The notes under the pieces were generated by a model. That model ran no database searches. It was not told where the DNA came from and was given only the letters and a program-made list of their open reading frames with translations. Shown one piece after another: positions 35,723 to 44,538 of a DNA stretch of 64,000 nucleotides. Location: assembly GCA_051814705.1 (NCBI GenBank), contig JBPWQW010000004.1, forward strand, positions 186,001 through 250,000, read 5' to 3'. Source of the DNA: Geojedonia sp051814705 (GTDB lineage: Bacteria; Bacteroidota; Bacteroidia; Flavobacteriales; Flavobacteriaceae). Position 1 is the stretch's first letter; each line of letters begins with the position of its first letter. The position numbers and the translations under genes were made by a program.

Positions 35723-36515
35723 GTGTCACTAAAAACACAAAGTATGCACCAAGTTGCACAAAGGGTCCAAAAGTATTGTACATTATTTAGAATTCAGATC
35801 CTTTCTTTGTGGCTTTAGTGAATCCTTTGTGTCTTTTGTGAAATAGCAGTAATTTTAGCTGTATATGGATTTCAAAGGTAAATTCAATGACAATGATATT
35901 TTAGAGTTCATTTTCATTTAATGTGTCCATGTTTAATGAGTGTTTTATGTGTCACAAAAAACACTAAGCATGCACCAAGTTGCACAAAGGGTCCAAAAGT
36001 ATTGTACATTTTTAAGAATTCGGATCATTTCTTTGTGGCTTTAGTGAATCCTTTGTGTCTTTTGTGAAATAGCAGTAATTTTAGCTGTATATGGATTTCA
36101 AAGGTAAATTCAATGACAATGATATTTTAGAGTTCATTTTCATTTAATGTGTCCGTATTTAATGGGTGTTTTATGTGTCACAAAAAACACTAAGCATGCA
36201 CCAAGTTGCACAAAGGGTCCAAAAGTATTGTACATTATTTAGAATTCAGATCCTTTCTTTGTGGCTTTAGTGAAATAGCAGTAATTTTAGCTGTATATGG
36301 ATTTCAAAGTTAAATTCAATGACAATGATATTTTAGAGTTCATTTTCATTTAAAGTGTCCGTATTTAATGGGTGTTTTAAGTGCCACCAAAAACACAAAG
36401 TATGCACCAAGTTGCACAAAGGGTCCAAAAGTATTGTACATTATTTAGAATTCAGATCCTTTCTTTGTGGCTTTAGTGAATCCTTTGTGTCTTTTGTGTT
36501 ATGGCAGTAATGACA
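35723..36515. repeat. Tandem repeat array, four units of about 226 bp
   Basis: Units begin with gtgtcac or gtgccac at 35723, 35949, 36175 and 36381. The first two periods are 226 bp; the third is 206 bp because a 20 bp block (tcctttgtgtcttttgtgaa) is missing. Each unit has an A-rich block with caccaagttgcacaaaggg, then ctttgtggctttagtgaa, then a conserved region with tgacaatgatattttagag. The complementary parts cacaaag and ctttgtg make each unit partly palindromic. The last unit is partial and runs to about 36515. No ORF is conserved between units. Confidence 0.9.
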
Positions 36516-36579
36516 AATAATCAAAATACACACTTTCCATTATAGATTCACATTTTATCATAAGACTTACAGTTAATTT

Positions 36580-36960
36580 TTAAAGAATAATTCTTTTTAT
36601 TCCGTTTTTTAAAGTTGTGACATAAAAATTCAAAAGTAAACCTAATTTATAGTTGCCTAACTTTAAGTAAGTCAATACTTGAGCAGTATGCACATCGGTA
36701 AAGTATTCAACGGATTTAATTTCTACAACCACTTTATTTTCAACCAATAAATCAATTCTATAGCCATGATCGAGTTTTATTTCTTTATAAATAATTGGCA
36801 AAGGTTTTTCTTTTTGAACCTTAAGTCCAGCTTGTAATAATTCATAACACAGGCATTCTTGATAAGCAGATTCTAATAAACCAGGCCCCAACTGTTTATG
36901 GACTTCTATGGCACACCCAAGAATTATATTTGAGAGTTCGTTCTCTGTTAAAGTGTTCAT
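36580..36960 (-). CDS. GxxExxY family protein embedded in repeats
   Basis: I choose the ATG at 36960 because upstream codons are repeat DNA. The 126-residue protein begins MNTLTENELSNIILGCAIEVH and carries GPGLLESAYQECL (the GxxExxY motif) followed by YKEIKLDHGYRIDLLVENKVVVEIKSVE, a PD-(D/E)xK-like core (Asp in YRIDLLV, Glu-Ile-Lys in VVEIKSV). Such proteins are predicted nuclease-fold proteins of unknown role. It sits between two repeat arrays, with its own start immediately beside repeat sequence. The 60 bp upstream on this strand are repeat DNA, which probably carries its promoter. Confidence 0.88.
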   Translation of the reverse strand: MNTLTENELSNIILGCAIEVHKQLGPGLLESAYQECLCYELLQAGLKVQKEKPLPIIYKEIKLDHGYRIDLLVENKVVVEIKSVEYFTDVHTAQVLTYLKLGNYKLGLLLNFYVTTLKNGIKRIIL

Positions 36961-36978
36961 AATTGATGGATATTTGTG

Positions 36979-37345
36979 GTGACACCAAAAGCACAAAGCA
37001 TGCACCAAGTTGCACAAAGGGTTATCTTGAGTTTAATAAATGTATTAAACAATATTTGGAATTCAAATCATTCCTTTGAGTCTTTTGTGTAATAGCAGTA
37101 ATTCCAGCTGTATATGGAATTCAAAGGCACATTCAATGACAATGATATTTTAGTGTTCATTTTCATTTAAAGTGTCCGTATTTAATGGGTGTTTTAAGTG
37201 TCACAAAAAACACGAAGCATGCGCCAAGTTGCACAAAGGATTATTTTGAGAACAATAGATGTATTGAACAATATTTGGAATTCAAATCATTCCTTTGAGT
37301 CTTTTGTGAAACCTTTGGGTCTTTTGTGAAATAGCAACAATGGCA
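36979..37345. repeat. Second repeat array, two more units
   Basis: Two units start at about 36979 (gtgacacc) and 37199 (gtgtcac), 220 bp apart. They carry the same caccaagttgcacaaagg and tcattttcatttaaagtgtcc blocks as the array at 35723-36515, with some divergence in the middle (gtttaataaatgtattaaac in place of gtccaaaagtattgtac). Together with that array there are six copies around the GxxExxY gene. Confidence 0.85.
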
Positions 37346-37366
37346 GATGCCATACTAAAATTCAAT

Positions 37367-38062
37367 TTAATAAAGTTTGGCCAAATAATCAAAATGCTCA
37401 CCTTCCAATATCAGTTCGCATTGTAAACCAACTGTTTCACAGGCTGTATTTAAAGTATCAAAATCGAGATATAGCATTTTAAACGGCGTTTCATCTTCAC
37501 CTTTATAACTTAAATAATAATCAAGTTCTCCATAATAATTGGAATGTGTATCCATCCAAAACCCACCATCTTCATCTTCATACATATATTTAATATCCGA
37601 AGAATCTATCAGAATTTGACCCTTAGGATTTAATAGGGATTTTAAATGCTTTAGATATTTAGAAATTTTTGATAGTTTCTGAAAAACCCCTGTGCCATTC
37701 ATCAATAGCAAAATGCTGTCATAAGTTTGGGTTTCATCCAAAAGGTTTTTTAATTCGGCATTTAAAACACCTCGTAATTTGGTAACTTTAATCGCACCTT
37801 TTGAAACATCAATGGCTTTGACCTGTAAGCCTTTGTTTTGCAAATACAAACTATGGCTACCAGAGCCACAACCGACATCCAAAATACTGCCTTTGGCGAG
37901 TTGTAGAGCCTTCTGTTCTAGCTTTGGCATGTCCTTAAAAGTTCTAAAAAGATAGGGCAGAGGAAGCACATCCTCATCCGAAATATGGGTAGAGGTGATG
38001 AGGTCTTCAGTATAGTTTCCTAGTTGGTAATCCAACAACGCTTGTCCAAAAAGGTCTTTCAT
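37367..38062 (-). CDS. Class I SAM-dependent methyltransferase
   Basis: This 231-residue protein has the Rossmann motif I SILDVGCGSGSHSLYL (residues about 60-75), motif II acidic residue after VKAIDVS and the motif region DSILLLMNGTGVF. The C-terminal half has WMDTHSNYYGELDYYLSY with several aromatic residues. The substrate is unknown; small-molecule methylation is likely. The gene lies between the repeat array and a palindromic repeat, and diverges from the cysteine-cluster gene. Confidence 0.85.
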   Translation of the reverse strand: MKDLFGQALLDYQLGNYTEDLITSTHISDEDVLPLPYLFRTFKDMPKLEQKALQLAKGSILDVGCGSGSHSLYLQNKGLQVKAIDVSKGAIKVTKLRGVLNAELKNLLDETQTYDSILLLMNGTGVFQKLSKISKYLKHLKSLLNPKGQILIDSSDIKYMYEDEDGGFWMDTHSNYYGELDYYLSYKGEDETPFKMLYLDFDTLNTACETVGLQCELILEGEHFDYLAKLY

Positions 38063-38073
38063 AGATTTTGTTA

Positions 38074-38111
38074 TGCTGAGTTTCTTGTCCGACGCACGCA
38101 GTGTTTCAGCA
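38074..38111. repeat. Palindromic intergenic repeat
   Basis: tgctgagtttc and gtttcagca flank gacgcacgcag. This matches the 'tgctga...tcagca' type of dispersed repeat in Flavobacteriia. It lies in the 76 bp gap between the divergent methyltransferase and cysteine-cluster genes. Confidence 0.55.
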
Positions 38112-38138
38112 TCTCATTAAAAACACTAAATTTACGCT

Positions 38139-38633
38139 ATGCAAGATATCATCAAAAACCTTCCAAAGCAGGCCAAAGATAAGCATAAGGAAAACAAAAC
38201 CTTCTTTGCGAAATTAAAAAAGAAGCCACCCAAACATTTGGATTACCTCATGCAGGAATTACATGACCAGGAATTTAAGAATACAAATTGTTTAAAATGT
38301 GCGAATTGCTGTAAAACCACGGGGCCTTTGTTTACGGATAAAGATATTGAACGCATCGCGAAGCATTTCAAATTGAAACCTTCCAAATTTATTGAAACTT
38401 ATTTAAGGCTAGATGAAGATAACGATTATGTTTTGCAAAGCGTGCCCTGCACATTTCTTGGCGAAGATAATTATTGTTCCATTTATGAGGTTAGACCCAA
38501 AGCCTGTCGTGAATTTCCGCATACCGATAGAAAGAAATTTCAACAAATTTCTAATCTTACCCTAAAAAATGTGGCGATTTGTCCAGCGGCTTACAACATC
38601 GTTGAGACTATGAAAAAAAGTATCAAAATGTAA
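38139..38633 (+). CDS. YkgJ-type Fe-S/zinc cysteine-cluster protein
   Basis: This 164-residue protein has a CLKCANCC cluster (about residues 49-56) followed by PLFTDKDIERIAKHF, then a later C-x(6)-C set in PCTFLGEDNYCSIYEVRPKACREFP. The YkgJ/UPF0153 family binds metal through these cysteines. The function is not established. The N-terminal region is lysine-rich. It is 11 bp upstream of the gene at 38645 and probably co-transcribed with it. Confidence 0.85.
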   Translation: MQDIIKNLPKQAKDKHKENKTFFAKLKKKPPKHLDYLMQELHDQEFKNTNCLKCANCCKTTGPLFTDKDIERIAKHFKLKPSKFIETYLRLDEDNDYVLQSVPCTFLGEDNYCSIYEVRPKACREFPHTDRKKFQQISNLTLKNVAICPAAYNIVETMKKSIKM

Positions 38634-38644
38634 TAAAATTAATT

Positions 38645-39541
38645 ATGAAACGAATTGTCCTGTTTTGTGTGATCCTGTTTGGAACAGTACATGTTTGCCA
38701 AGCCCAAGAGTGGTTTACTTCTTTTGATATTGCCAAAAGATTGGCAATTGTCCAAAACAAAATGCTATTTGTGATTTGGGAAGACGCATTACATGACGCC
38801 TATCCTGTATTGATTAATACCGAAAAGGGAACTTTAATGCTTGTCGATTTGTCAACAAACGATAATCTGGATAGTTTAATTTGGGACCATTTTATTCCTG
38901 TTTTACTCCCAGAATCTGAATATGGAGAGTTTTTGAATCAAGCTAAAGAGAGGGGGAATCGATATATCGATAAACTTAATGACAATGGTATTAAGATAAT
39001 GGATGTAAATGGCAACATTTTAAATCTTGAAACACCATTGGATACCGAACAAAACCTTACTACATTAATTAATAAATACGCGTTGAACACCAGCTTTTTG
39101 AAACAGGATTTAGACAATTATTCAAAAAATGTAAATTTCACCACGACATTTAATCTTGCTTCAAAATATTATGATTACGCCATGTTTGCATCACTGGATA
39201 TCAGATCCGAAGTTATTGAATTGGCAAACCTTTATTTTGATGAAGCTAAAACTCTCCTAGGAGGAAGTGATTTAAATAATAGAGAAGATATTGCCCAAAG
39301 ATTGAGTCTATTTGAAATTAAAGAACACTTAATTTTAGATAAACCTAGAAAAGCCTTGAGACTTTTAAAAAAAATAGAGGAAGCCGAAATAGCCGAAATA
39401 AACAAACCCTTTTTTTCTTTTCTAAAATATACTACTTTTAAGTTATTGCAGGACGAAGACAATGCCGCTTTGTGGATAAGTAAAGTATCTCAAGTCGACT
39501 TAAAAAAGGCTCAATTTATTATAAACAATCATAAATTTTAG
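38645..39541 (+). CDS. Secreted thioredoxin-like domain protein
   Basis: This 298-residue protein has a signal peptide (MKRIVLFCVILFGTVHVCQAQ) and a region resembling a thioredoxin fold: WFTSFDIAKRLAIVQNKMLFVIWED, followed by strand-like segments, but lacking CxxC. The C-terminal half is helical with LFEIKEHLILDKPRKALRLLKKI. The absence of the active-site cysteines argues against a redox role. It lies between the cysteine-cluster and desaturase genes. Confidence 0.6.
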   Translation: MKRIVLFCVILFGTVHVCQAQEWFTSFDIAKRLAIVQNKMLFVIWEDALHDAYPVLINTEKGTLMLVDLSTNDNLDSLIWDHFIPVLLPESEYGEFLNQAKERGNRYIDKLNDNGIKIMDVNGNILNLETPLDTEQNLTTLINKYALNTSFLKQDLDNYSKNVNFTTTFNLASKYYDYAMFASLDIRSEVIELANLYFDEAKTLLGGSDLNNREDIAQRLSLFEIKEHLILDKPRKALRLLKKIEEAEIAEINKPFFSFLKYTTFKLLQDEDNAALWISKVSQVDLKKAQFIINNHKF

Positions 39542-39543
39542 AT

Positions 39544-40383
39544 TTGGAAGCTATTATCAATTATTTTGAAACCATTCCTTCATGGCACAGAACGATCATT
39601 CTAGTTGGTGGTTTGACCTTGTTTTGGTTGTTGGAGGGTGCCGTGCCACTGTTTAAATTCAATTACAAAAAATGGAAACATGCCACTCCTAATATCTTTT
39701 TTACTCTAACTACTATCATTATCAATTTTGGTTTGGCTTTTTTGCTTTTAAACACTGCCGATTGGGTTAAGCTCAACAACTTTGGAATTATCAATTGGAT
39801 GCCAGAAATGCCTTTGTGGTTATATGTGTTTTTAGGTCTGTTGTTACTTGATTTTTTCGGAGCTTATTTGTCCCACTATGTCGAACATCAAGTGAAGCCA
39901 CTTTGGATGATCCATTTGGTGCACCATACCGATCATAAAGTAGACACGACTACGGCCAACAGACACCATCCCTTTGAGAGCTTGATCCGGTTTGTTTTTA
40001 CGCTATTTGGAGTGTTCGTGGTTGGAACTCCAATAGCCATTGTGTTTTTGTATCAATCCTTGTCTTTGGTCTCTACTCAATTTACACACGCCAATATTAA
40101 AATGTCAAAAAGGGTTGATGAGGTGATAAGTTATGTACTGGTATCTCCAGACATACATAAAGTACACCATCACCATGTGTTGCCTTATACCGATTCCAAT
40201 TATGGCAATATTTTTTCCATTTGGGACCGAATTTTTGGAACCTACATGAAATTGGATCGTGAAAAATTGGTTTATGGCGTTGACGTATTTCCAGATGAGA
40301 TTAAAAACAGCAGCATTGCCGAATTACTGAAGCAACCGTTTCAGAAATATGAAAAACCAACCGTAGTAAATGTTGAAGATTAA
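39544..40383 (+). CDS. Sterol desaturase/fatty acid hydroxylase family protein
   Basis: This 279-residue membrane protein has three to four hydrophobic helices and the diiron histidine boxes: HYVEHQ (about residue 116), HLVHHTDHKVD, NRHHPFESL and HKVHHHHVLPY. This is the fatty acid hydroxylase superfamily. It starts at a TTG two bases after the upstream stop, so translation is coupled. The substrate is likely a lipid or carotenoid; which one is not clear. The downstream gene begins at its stop codon. Confidence 0.88.
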   Translation: MEAIINYFETIPSWHRTIILVGGLTLFWLLEGAVPLFKFNYKKWKHATPNIFFTLTTIIINFGLAFLLLNTADWVKLNNFGIINWMPEMPLWLYVFLGLLLLDFFGAYLSHYVEHQVKPLWMIHLVHHTDHKVDTTTANRHHPFESLIRFVFTLFGVFVVGTPIAIVFLYQSLSLVSTQFTHANIKMSKRVDEVISYVLVSPDIHKVHHHHVLPYTDSNYGNIFSIWDRIFGTYMKLDREKLVYGVDVFPDEIKNSSIAELLKQPFQKYEKPTVVNVED

Positions 40384-41256
40384 ATGAAACATATTTATCT
40401 ATTATTTAGCGTTATGGCACTATCATCTTGTAACTCCAACCCTAAAATCGATGTTCAGGGGCATCGGGGTTGTCGTGGCTTATACCCAGAAAATTCACTT
40501 CCCGCCTTTCAAAAAGCCATTGAATTAGGAGTGCAGACCTTGGAGCTAGACTTGGCCATATCAAAGGATAAGAAAGTGGTGGTATCACACGATCCCTTTA
40601 TGAACCATGAGTTTACTTTGGATGTAAAAGGAAACGACATACCAGAAGAGGCTGAGTTATCCTATAAACTCTATACCATGACCTATGATAGTATCAAAAT
40701 GTATGATTGTGGTAGTAAAGCTTATCCGAGATTTCCTAATCAGAAGAAACTAAAAGTGTACAAACCGTTGTTGGAAGAAGTCATTGATTTGGCAGAAGCT
40801 CAAACACAACATGCTATTTTTTATAATATTGAAATTAAAAGCTTACCCGAATGGGACGACGTGTTTACACCAAAGGTTGACGAGTTTGTAGCTTTGGCTC
40901 TAGATATTATAAATACAAAAGGTATTGCAAACAGAACCACCTTGCAATCCTTTGATGTTAGAGCTTTGGAAGTCATTAAGCGTGTAGCTCCAAAACAAAA
41001 GACGTCCTTGTTAGTAGATGAAAATGAATCTATAAATGATAAGTTGAAGTTACTCTCCTTTAAGCCTGATATCATCAGTCCGTATTTTGAGTTAATCGAT
41101 GCTGAACGCATTAAAAAACTACATGCCAAAGGCTTTAAGGTCATTCCTTGGACTTTGAATACGGAACAAGACATAAATGCGATGATTGATTATAATGTTG
41201 ACGGCATTATTTCAGACTATCCCGATCGTGTTATACATTTATTAAAAGTAAGATAA
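40384..41256 (+). CDS. Glycerophosphodiester phosphodiesterase lipoprotein
   Basis: This 290-residue lipoprotein (LLFSVMALSSC, lipobox Cys at about residue 16) has the GDPD signature VQGHRGCRGLYPENSLPAF with the catalytic HR pair, LELDLAISKDKKVVVSHDP, YNIEIKSLPE and DGIISDYPDRV. It hydrolyses glycerophosphodiesters to glycerol-3-phosphate and an alcohol in the periplasm. It begins right after the desaturase stop, in the same operon. Confidence 0.92.
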   Translation: MKHIYLLFSVMALSSCNSNPKIDVQGHRGCRGLYPENSLPAFQKAIELGVQTLELDLAISKDKKVVVSHDPFMNHEFTLDVKGNDIPEEAELSYKLYTMTYDSIKMYDCGSKAYPRFPNQKKLKVYKPLLEEVIDLAEAQTQHAIFYNIEIKSLPEWDDVFTPKVDEFVALALDIINTKGIANRTTLQSFDVRALEVIKRVAPKQKTSLLVDENESINDKLKLLSFKPDIISPYFELIDAERIKKLHAKGFKVIPWTLNTEQDINAMIDYNVDGIISDYPDRVIHLLKVR

Positions 41257-41431
41257 TATTGAATTTGTGACCAATTATCTGTGAATAATGTATGTTCTTC
41301 TGATATTTTTACCGTTCATGGATTTTTTTGTGTTTTAAAGATTGAATCTCGATAGATTTATCCCGAGGGTCAGACAATTGCTATTAATTCAACTTAAAAC
41401 AGTTGTAACTAATAGCATTTTATATTTTTAT

Positions 41432-41839
41432 ATGGGAAAATACCGCAGATATGTCATGGCATCCATTGTCGGACTCACAATTCAAAAAAGACTACACGCA
41501 CAGGACGCCTTTGCATCACTTGAAAAAAACGTCAATTTTAGAGCTAGTGGATTGATTCAGGAGCTTAACGCTACCAAAGACACGTTGATTCTAAAAAGTG
41601 ATAAAAAAATGTCCTATGTCTATGCTATCAATCAAGAGTACAAGCGTGAAATAGACGACTATGCGGGAGCCTATCTTTATAAAGTACCACTGACCAATCT
41701 ATCCAAGGGTAAGCATGTGTTTGTGGTATCTATATCACCTTTAAAAATTGTATTTGTGGTAAGGGTTCTTAAAGACCGTCCTGTAATTTTTCCAATTGAT
41801 GCTCAAGCCTTGACTGCGTTAAAAAATGAGAAAAAATAA
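41432..41839 (+). CDS. Small secreted protein of unknown function
   Basis: I prefer the ATG at 41432 to the TTG 90 bp upstream because it gives a clear signal peptide (MGKYRRYVMASIVGLTIQKRLHAQD). The 135-residue product has strand-rich segments (DTLILKSDKKMSYVYAI, KHVFVVSISPLKIVFVVRV). I do not recognise the family. It converges with the NamZ gene, with stops 1 bp apart. Confidence 0.5.
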   Translation: MGKYRRYVMASIVGLTIQKRLHAQDAFASLEKNVNFRASGLIQELNATKDTLILKSDKKMSYVYAINQEYKREIDDYAGAYLYKVPLTNLSKGKHVFVVSISPLKIVFVVRVLKDRPVIFPIDAQALTALKNEKK

Positions 41840-41840
41840 G

Positions 41841-43130
41841 TTACTTATAAATTAAGTACTTTTTTCTGATGATTTTAAATCGTTCAAGACCATCTTTCCA
41901 TGTCGCTTTAATTTCAGTTTCGGTTAAACCAGCTTCAATTTGTTTTTGAAGTTGATCTGTACCGGCGTGTTTGGTAAAATTGGCCGAATTAAAAACCAAG
42001 GACTTATCAGTAGCATTAGTATAGGCTTTGATCAGCCATTTTAAAGAAACTTCAGCATTTAGTTTTTCAGATTTAAGGTCTTCACCATAACATAACTTAC
42101 CCTTGTGCTTTGGGTTTTTAGCACCAAAATTTTCTACAGGCGTATAGGTAAATGTAAAAACAGTCTTATCCAAAAATGGAGCGCCATATCTTTGAAATTG
42201 ATACTCTGTACCGCGTCCAGCATTGATATTGGTCCCTTCAAAAAGTCCAAGACTTGGGTATAAGGCTATTGCTTGATCGTTTGGAAGGTTTGGCGAAGGT
42301 CTTATAGGCAAACTATAGGAAACTTGATGGGTATAATTTTTAACTGGAATGATACTGATATCACATCGAACACCGTTTTTCAGCCAGTGTTCGCCATTGA
42401 TCATTTGTGCATATTCGCCTATGGTCATGCCGTGAACCAAAGGAATGGGATGCGTCCCTAAAAAGCTTTTATTTTGAAGTTCCAAAGTTGGACCATCTAC
42501 ATAATGACCATTAGGGTTTGGTCTATCTAAAATGATAACCGGAATTTTAGCTTCTGCGCAAGCTTCCATAATATAATGGAGTGTGGAGATATAAGTATAA
42601 AACCGAACGCCTACATCCTGAATGTCAAAAACAATCACGTCTATATCTTTAAGTTGATCTGGCTTAGGCTTTTTGTTGTCGCCATAAAGTGATACCAAGG
42701 GCAATCCTGTTTTGGTGTCGAACCCATCTTTTACTTCTTCTCCAGCATCAGCTGTACCCCTAAAACCATGTTCGGGTGAAAAGACTTTTATAATGTTAAT
42801 TTTTAATGATAATAACGAATCAACCAAATGGGTGTAATTATCATTGCGAGACTTCGCAGAAGTTGTGGCAATCTCATTATTTTTAAAAACAACACTAGTC
42901 TGATTGGCAACTATTCCAACACGTTTCCCGTTCAATAAAGACAAATAAAGATCGGTTTGGTTGGCTCCAACCACTACTGTTTTGTCATCCTGAACTTGCT
43001 TGCCTTGAGCGGAGTCGGAAGGCCGAAGGATCATATCTTCTTTAGAAGGATCATGTTTCGATTTAGAACCACAGGATATTCCTATTAAAACACATAATAA
43101 AACTGTATTTTTGAAAACGGTTAAACGCAT
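41841..43130 (-). CDS. namZ: Exo-beta-N-acetylmuramidase NamZ family (DUF1343) lipoprotein
   Basis: This protein splits terminal N-acetylmuramic acid from peptidoglycan fragments. I choose the ATG at 43130, which begins a lipoprotein signal (LLCVLIGISC); the frame is longer but that part overlaps the neighbouring permease. The DUF1343 core has GKRVGIVANQTSVV, KVFSPEHGFRG, LVSLYGDNKKP, VIVFDIQDVGVRFYTY, HYIMEAC, GMTIGEYAQMI and RPSPNLPNDQAI. Two stretches are unusual: ILRPSDSAQGKQ and IATTSAKSRNDN are coded by repeat DNA inserted in frame (see repeats), the second inside a core segment that is normally continuous. Activity is likely but should be tested. Confidence 0.88.
   Translation of the reverse strand: MRLTVFKNTVLLCVLIGISCGSKSKHDPSKEDMILRPSDSAQGKQVQDDKTVVVGANQTDLYLSLLNGKRVGIVANQTSVVFKNNEIATTSAKSRNDNYTHLVDSLLSLKINIIKVFSPEHGFRGTADAGEEVKDGFDTKTGLPLVSLYGDNKKPKPDQLKDIDVIVFDIQDVGVRFYTYISTLHYIMEACAEAKIPVIILDRPNPNGHYVDGPTLELQNKSFLGTHPIPLVHGMTIGEYAQMINGEHWLKNGVRCDISIIPVKNYTHQVSYSLPIRPSPNLPNDQAIALYPSLGLFEGTNINAGRGTEYQFQRYGAPFLDKTVFTFTYTPVENFGAKNPKHKGKLCYGEDLKSEKLNAEVSLKWLIKAYTNATDKSLVFNSANFTKHAGTDQLQKQIEAGLTETEIKATWKDGLERFKIIRKKYLIYK
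42838..42880. repeat. Palindromic repeat inserted inside the namZ coding region
   Basis: The sequence cattgcgag...gcaatctc (attgcgag at 42843-42850, gcaatctc at 42868-42875) is a common dispersed repeat. It lies within namZ and keeps the reading frame, giving about 14-18 extra residues between NQTSVV and HLVDSLL. Confidence 0.75.
42984..43040. repeat. Second repeat inserted inside the namZ coding region
   Basis: The segment gtcatcctgaacttgcttgccttgagcggagtcggaaggccgaaggatc resembles the dispersed 'tcatcctgagc...gaaggatc' repeat type of Bacteroidota. It lies in the linker just after the namZ lipobox and is translated in frame. Confidence 0.7.
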
Positions 43131-43136
43131 ATAGAT

Positions 43137-44378
43137 TTGAATTACGAGTTTTTTATTGCCAAACGCATTATTGGCGACAAAGTGTATAAAAATAGTGTTT
43201 CGGCACCAATTATAAAAATTGGAATCACTGCGATTGCTATAGGCATTATTGTCATGCTCATTGCCATCGCAACAGGCTTGGGTCTTCAACAAAAAGTGCG
43301 TGATAAAGTGGTGGCGTTTAATGGTCATGTAACCATTACCAATTACGATAGCAATGTGTCCAACGAAACGGTAGTTCCCATTTCTATTCATCAAGATTTT
43401 TACCCCGAATTTACTGCTGTTAAAGGCATTAAACATATTCAAGCTATTGCTACAAAATTTGGAGTCATTAGAACCGAAACCGATTTTGAAGGCGTCGTAC
43501 TTAAAGGTGTAGGTAAAGATTATGACTGGAGCTACATTAAAGAGTTTTTAGTCGAAGGGCAAATAGCGAATTATAACACCGAAACCATGAGCAACGATGT
43601 ACTGATTTCAAAGTACATTGCAGACCGTCTTCAGTTGACAGTTGGTGATAGTTTTCAGACCGTATTTGGGAAGGAAAACATTGATGAAATCCCAAACATA
43701 CGCCAATTTAAGATTGTTGGTATTTTCGATTCCGGTTTTCAAGAATTAGATAAGACCTTTATGATTGGAGACATTCGCCATGTACAACGCCTAAACAAAT
43801 GGGAAGCCGATGAGGTTGGTAGTTTTGAAATCTTTATTGATGATTTTTCTAAAATTCAAGAAAAGGGACTGGAAATTTATCAGGCCACACCATCTGTTCT
43901 CAATGCTGAAACGGTGGAGCAAAAATATATTTCAACTTTTGAGTGGATTAAGATTTTTGACAATAATACCTATGGCATAATTGGTATCATGATTATCGTG
44001 GCGGGCATCAACATGATTACCGCACTGTTGGTCTTGATCTTAGAGCGTACCCAAATGATCGGCATTTTAAAAGCCTTGGGGAGCTCCAACTGGAGCATTC
44101 GTAAAGTATTTTTGTACAACGCCGCTTACCTTATTGGCCTAGGGCTGTTCTGGGGAAATCTCATTGGCTTGGGTTTACTCTTTACCCAAAAATGGTTCGG
44201 GTTTTTAAAATTCCCCGACCCTAAGCAATATTATGTTTCCATCATTCCAGTACATATGAGTTTGGATTATATTATAGTCTTAAACATAGGCACTTTCATA
44301 GCTTGTTTGATCATGCTATTGATACCGTCTTACATCATTACCAAAATATCGCCAGTTAAAGCGATGAGGTTTGAGTAA
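43137..44378 (+). CDS. LolC/LolE-type lipoprotein release permease
   Basis: This 413-residue protein has an N-terminal membrane helix (ITAIAIGIIVMLIAIATGLGL), a large periplasmic MacB-like domain, and three C-terminal helices (IIGIMIIVAGINMITALLVLI, AAYLIGLGLFWGNLIGLGLLF and IIVLNIGTFIACLIMLLIPSYI). These fit the FtsX-like permease family, subgroup LolC/E, which extracts lipoproteins from the inner membrane with LolD. The start is TTG at 43137. It is divergent from namZ with 6 bp between the starts, so promoters must lie inside coding sequence or the true starts differ. Confidence 0.87.
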   Translation: MNYEFFIAKRIIGDKVYKNSVSAPIIKIGITAIAIGIIVMLIAIATGLGLQQKVRDKVVAFNGHVTITNYDSNVSNETVVPISIHQDFYPEFTAVKGIKHIQAIATKFGVIRTETDFEGVVLKGVGKDYDWSYIKEFLVEGQIANYNTETMSNDVLISKYIADRLQLTVGDSFQTVFGKENIDEIPNIRQFKIVGIFDSGFQELDKTFMIGDIRHVQRLNKWEADEVGSFEIFIDDFSKIQEKGLEIYQATPSVLNAETVEQKYISTFEWIKIFDNNTYGIIGIMIIVAGINMITALLVLILERTQMIGILKALGSSNWSIRKVFLYNAAYLIGLGLFWGNLIGLGLLFTQKWFGFLKFPDPKQYYVSIIPVHMSLDYIIVLNIGTFIACLIMLLIPSYIITKISPVKAMRFE

Positions 44379-44538
44379 TAGTTTGCAATTTACTTTCACA
44401 GTATGCGCACGCAGTGGCATTTAAGTCGAACAATTCATTGCATCGCTCTTTGTGATTTCATAAAAGACCTCTATTCTATATAAAAAACATTCGTGAATTC
44501 GTGGCAAAAAAGTACCTTTGCCTAACTAATTACAGAAA
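44379..44538. promoter_or_regulatory. Upstream region of cysteine synthase with -7 element
   Basis: TACCTTTG at 44513-44520 fits the TAnnTTTG element 18 bp before the ATG. Just upstream is cattcgtgaattcgtggc (44488-44505), shared with 12270-12284, which may be a dispersed repeat. Confidence 0.6.

Noticed and set aside
35723..37345. CRISPR array
   Set aside because: Repeat units are over 200 bp, nearly continuous with no unique spacers, and no cas genes are nearby.
43131..43442. N-terminal extension of namZ
   Set aside because: It lies antisense to the permease gene and lacks protein-like features; the ATG at 43130 starts a lipoprotein signal.
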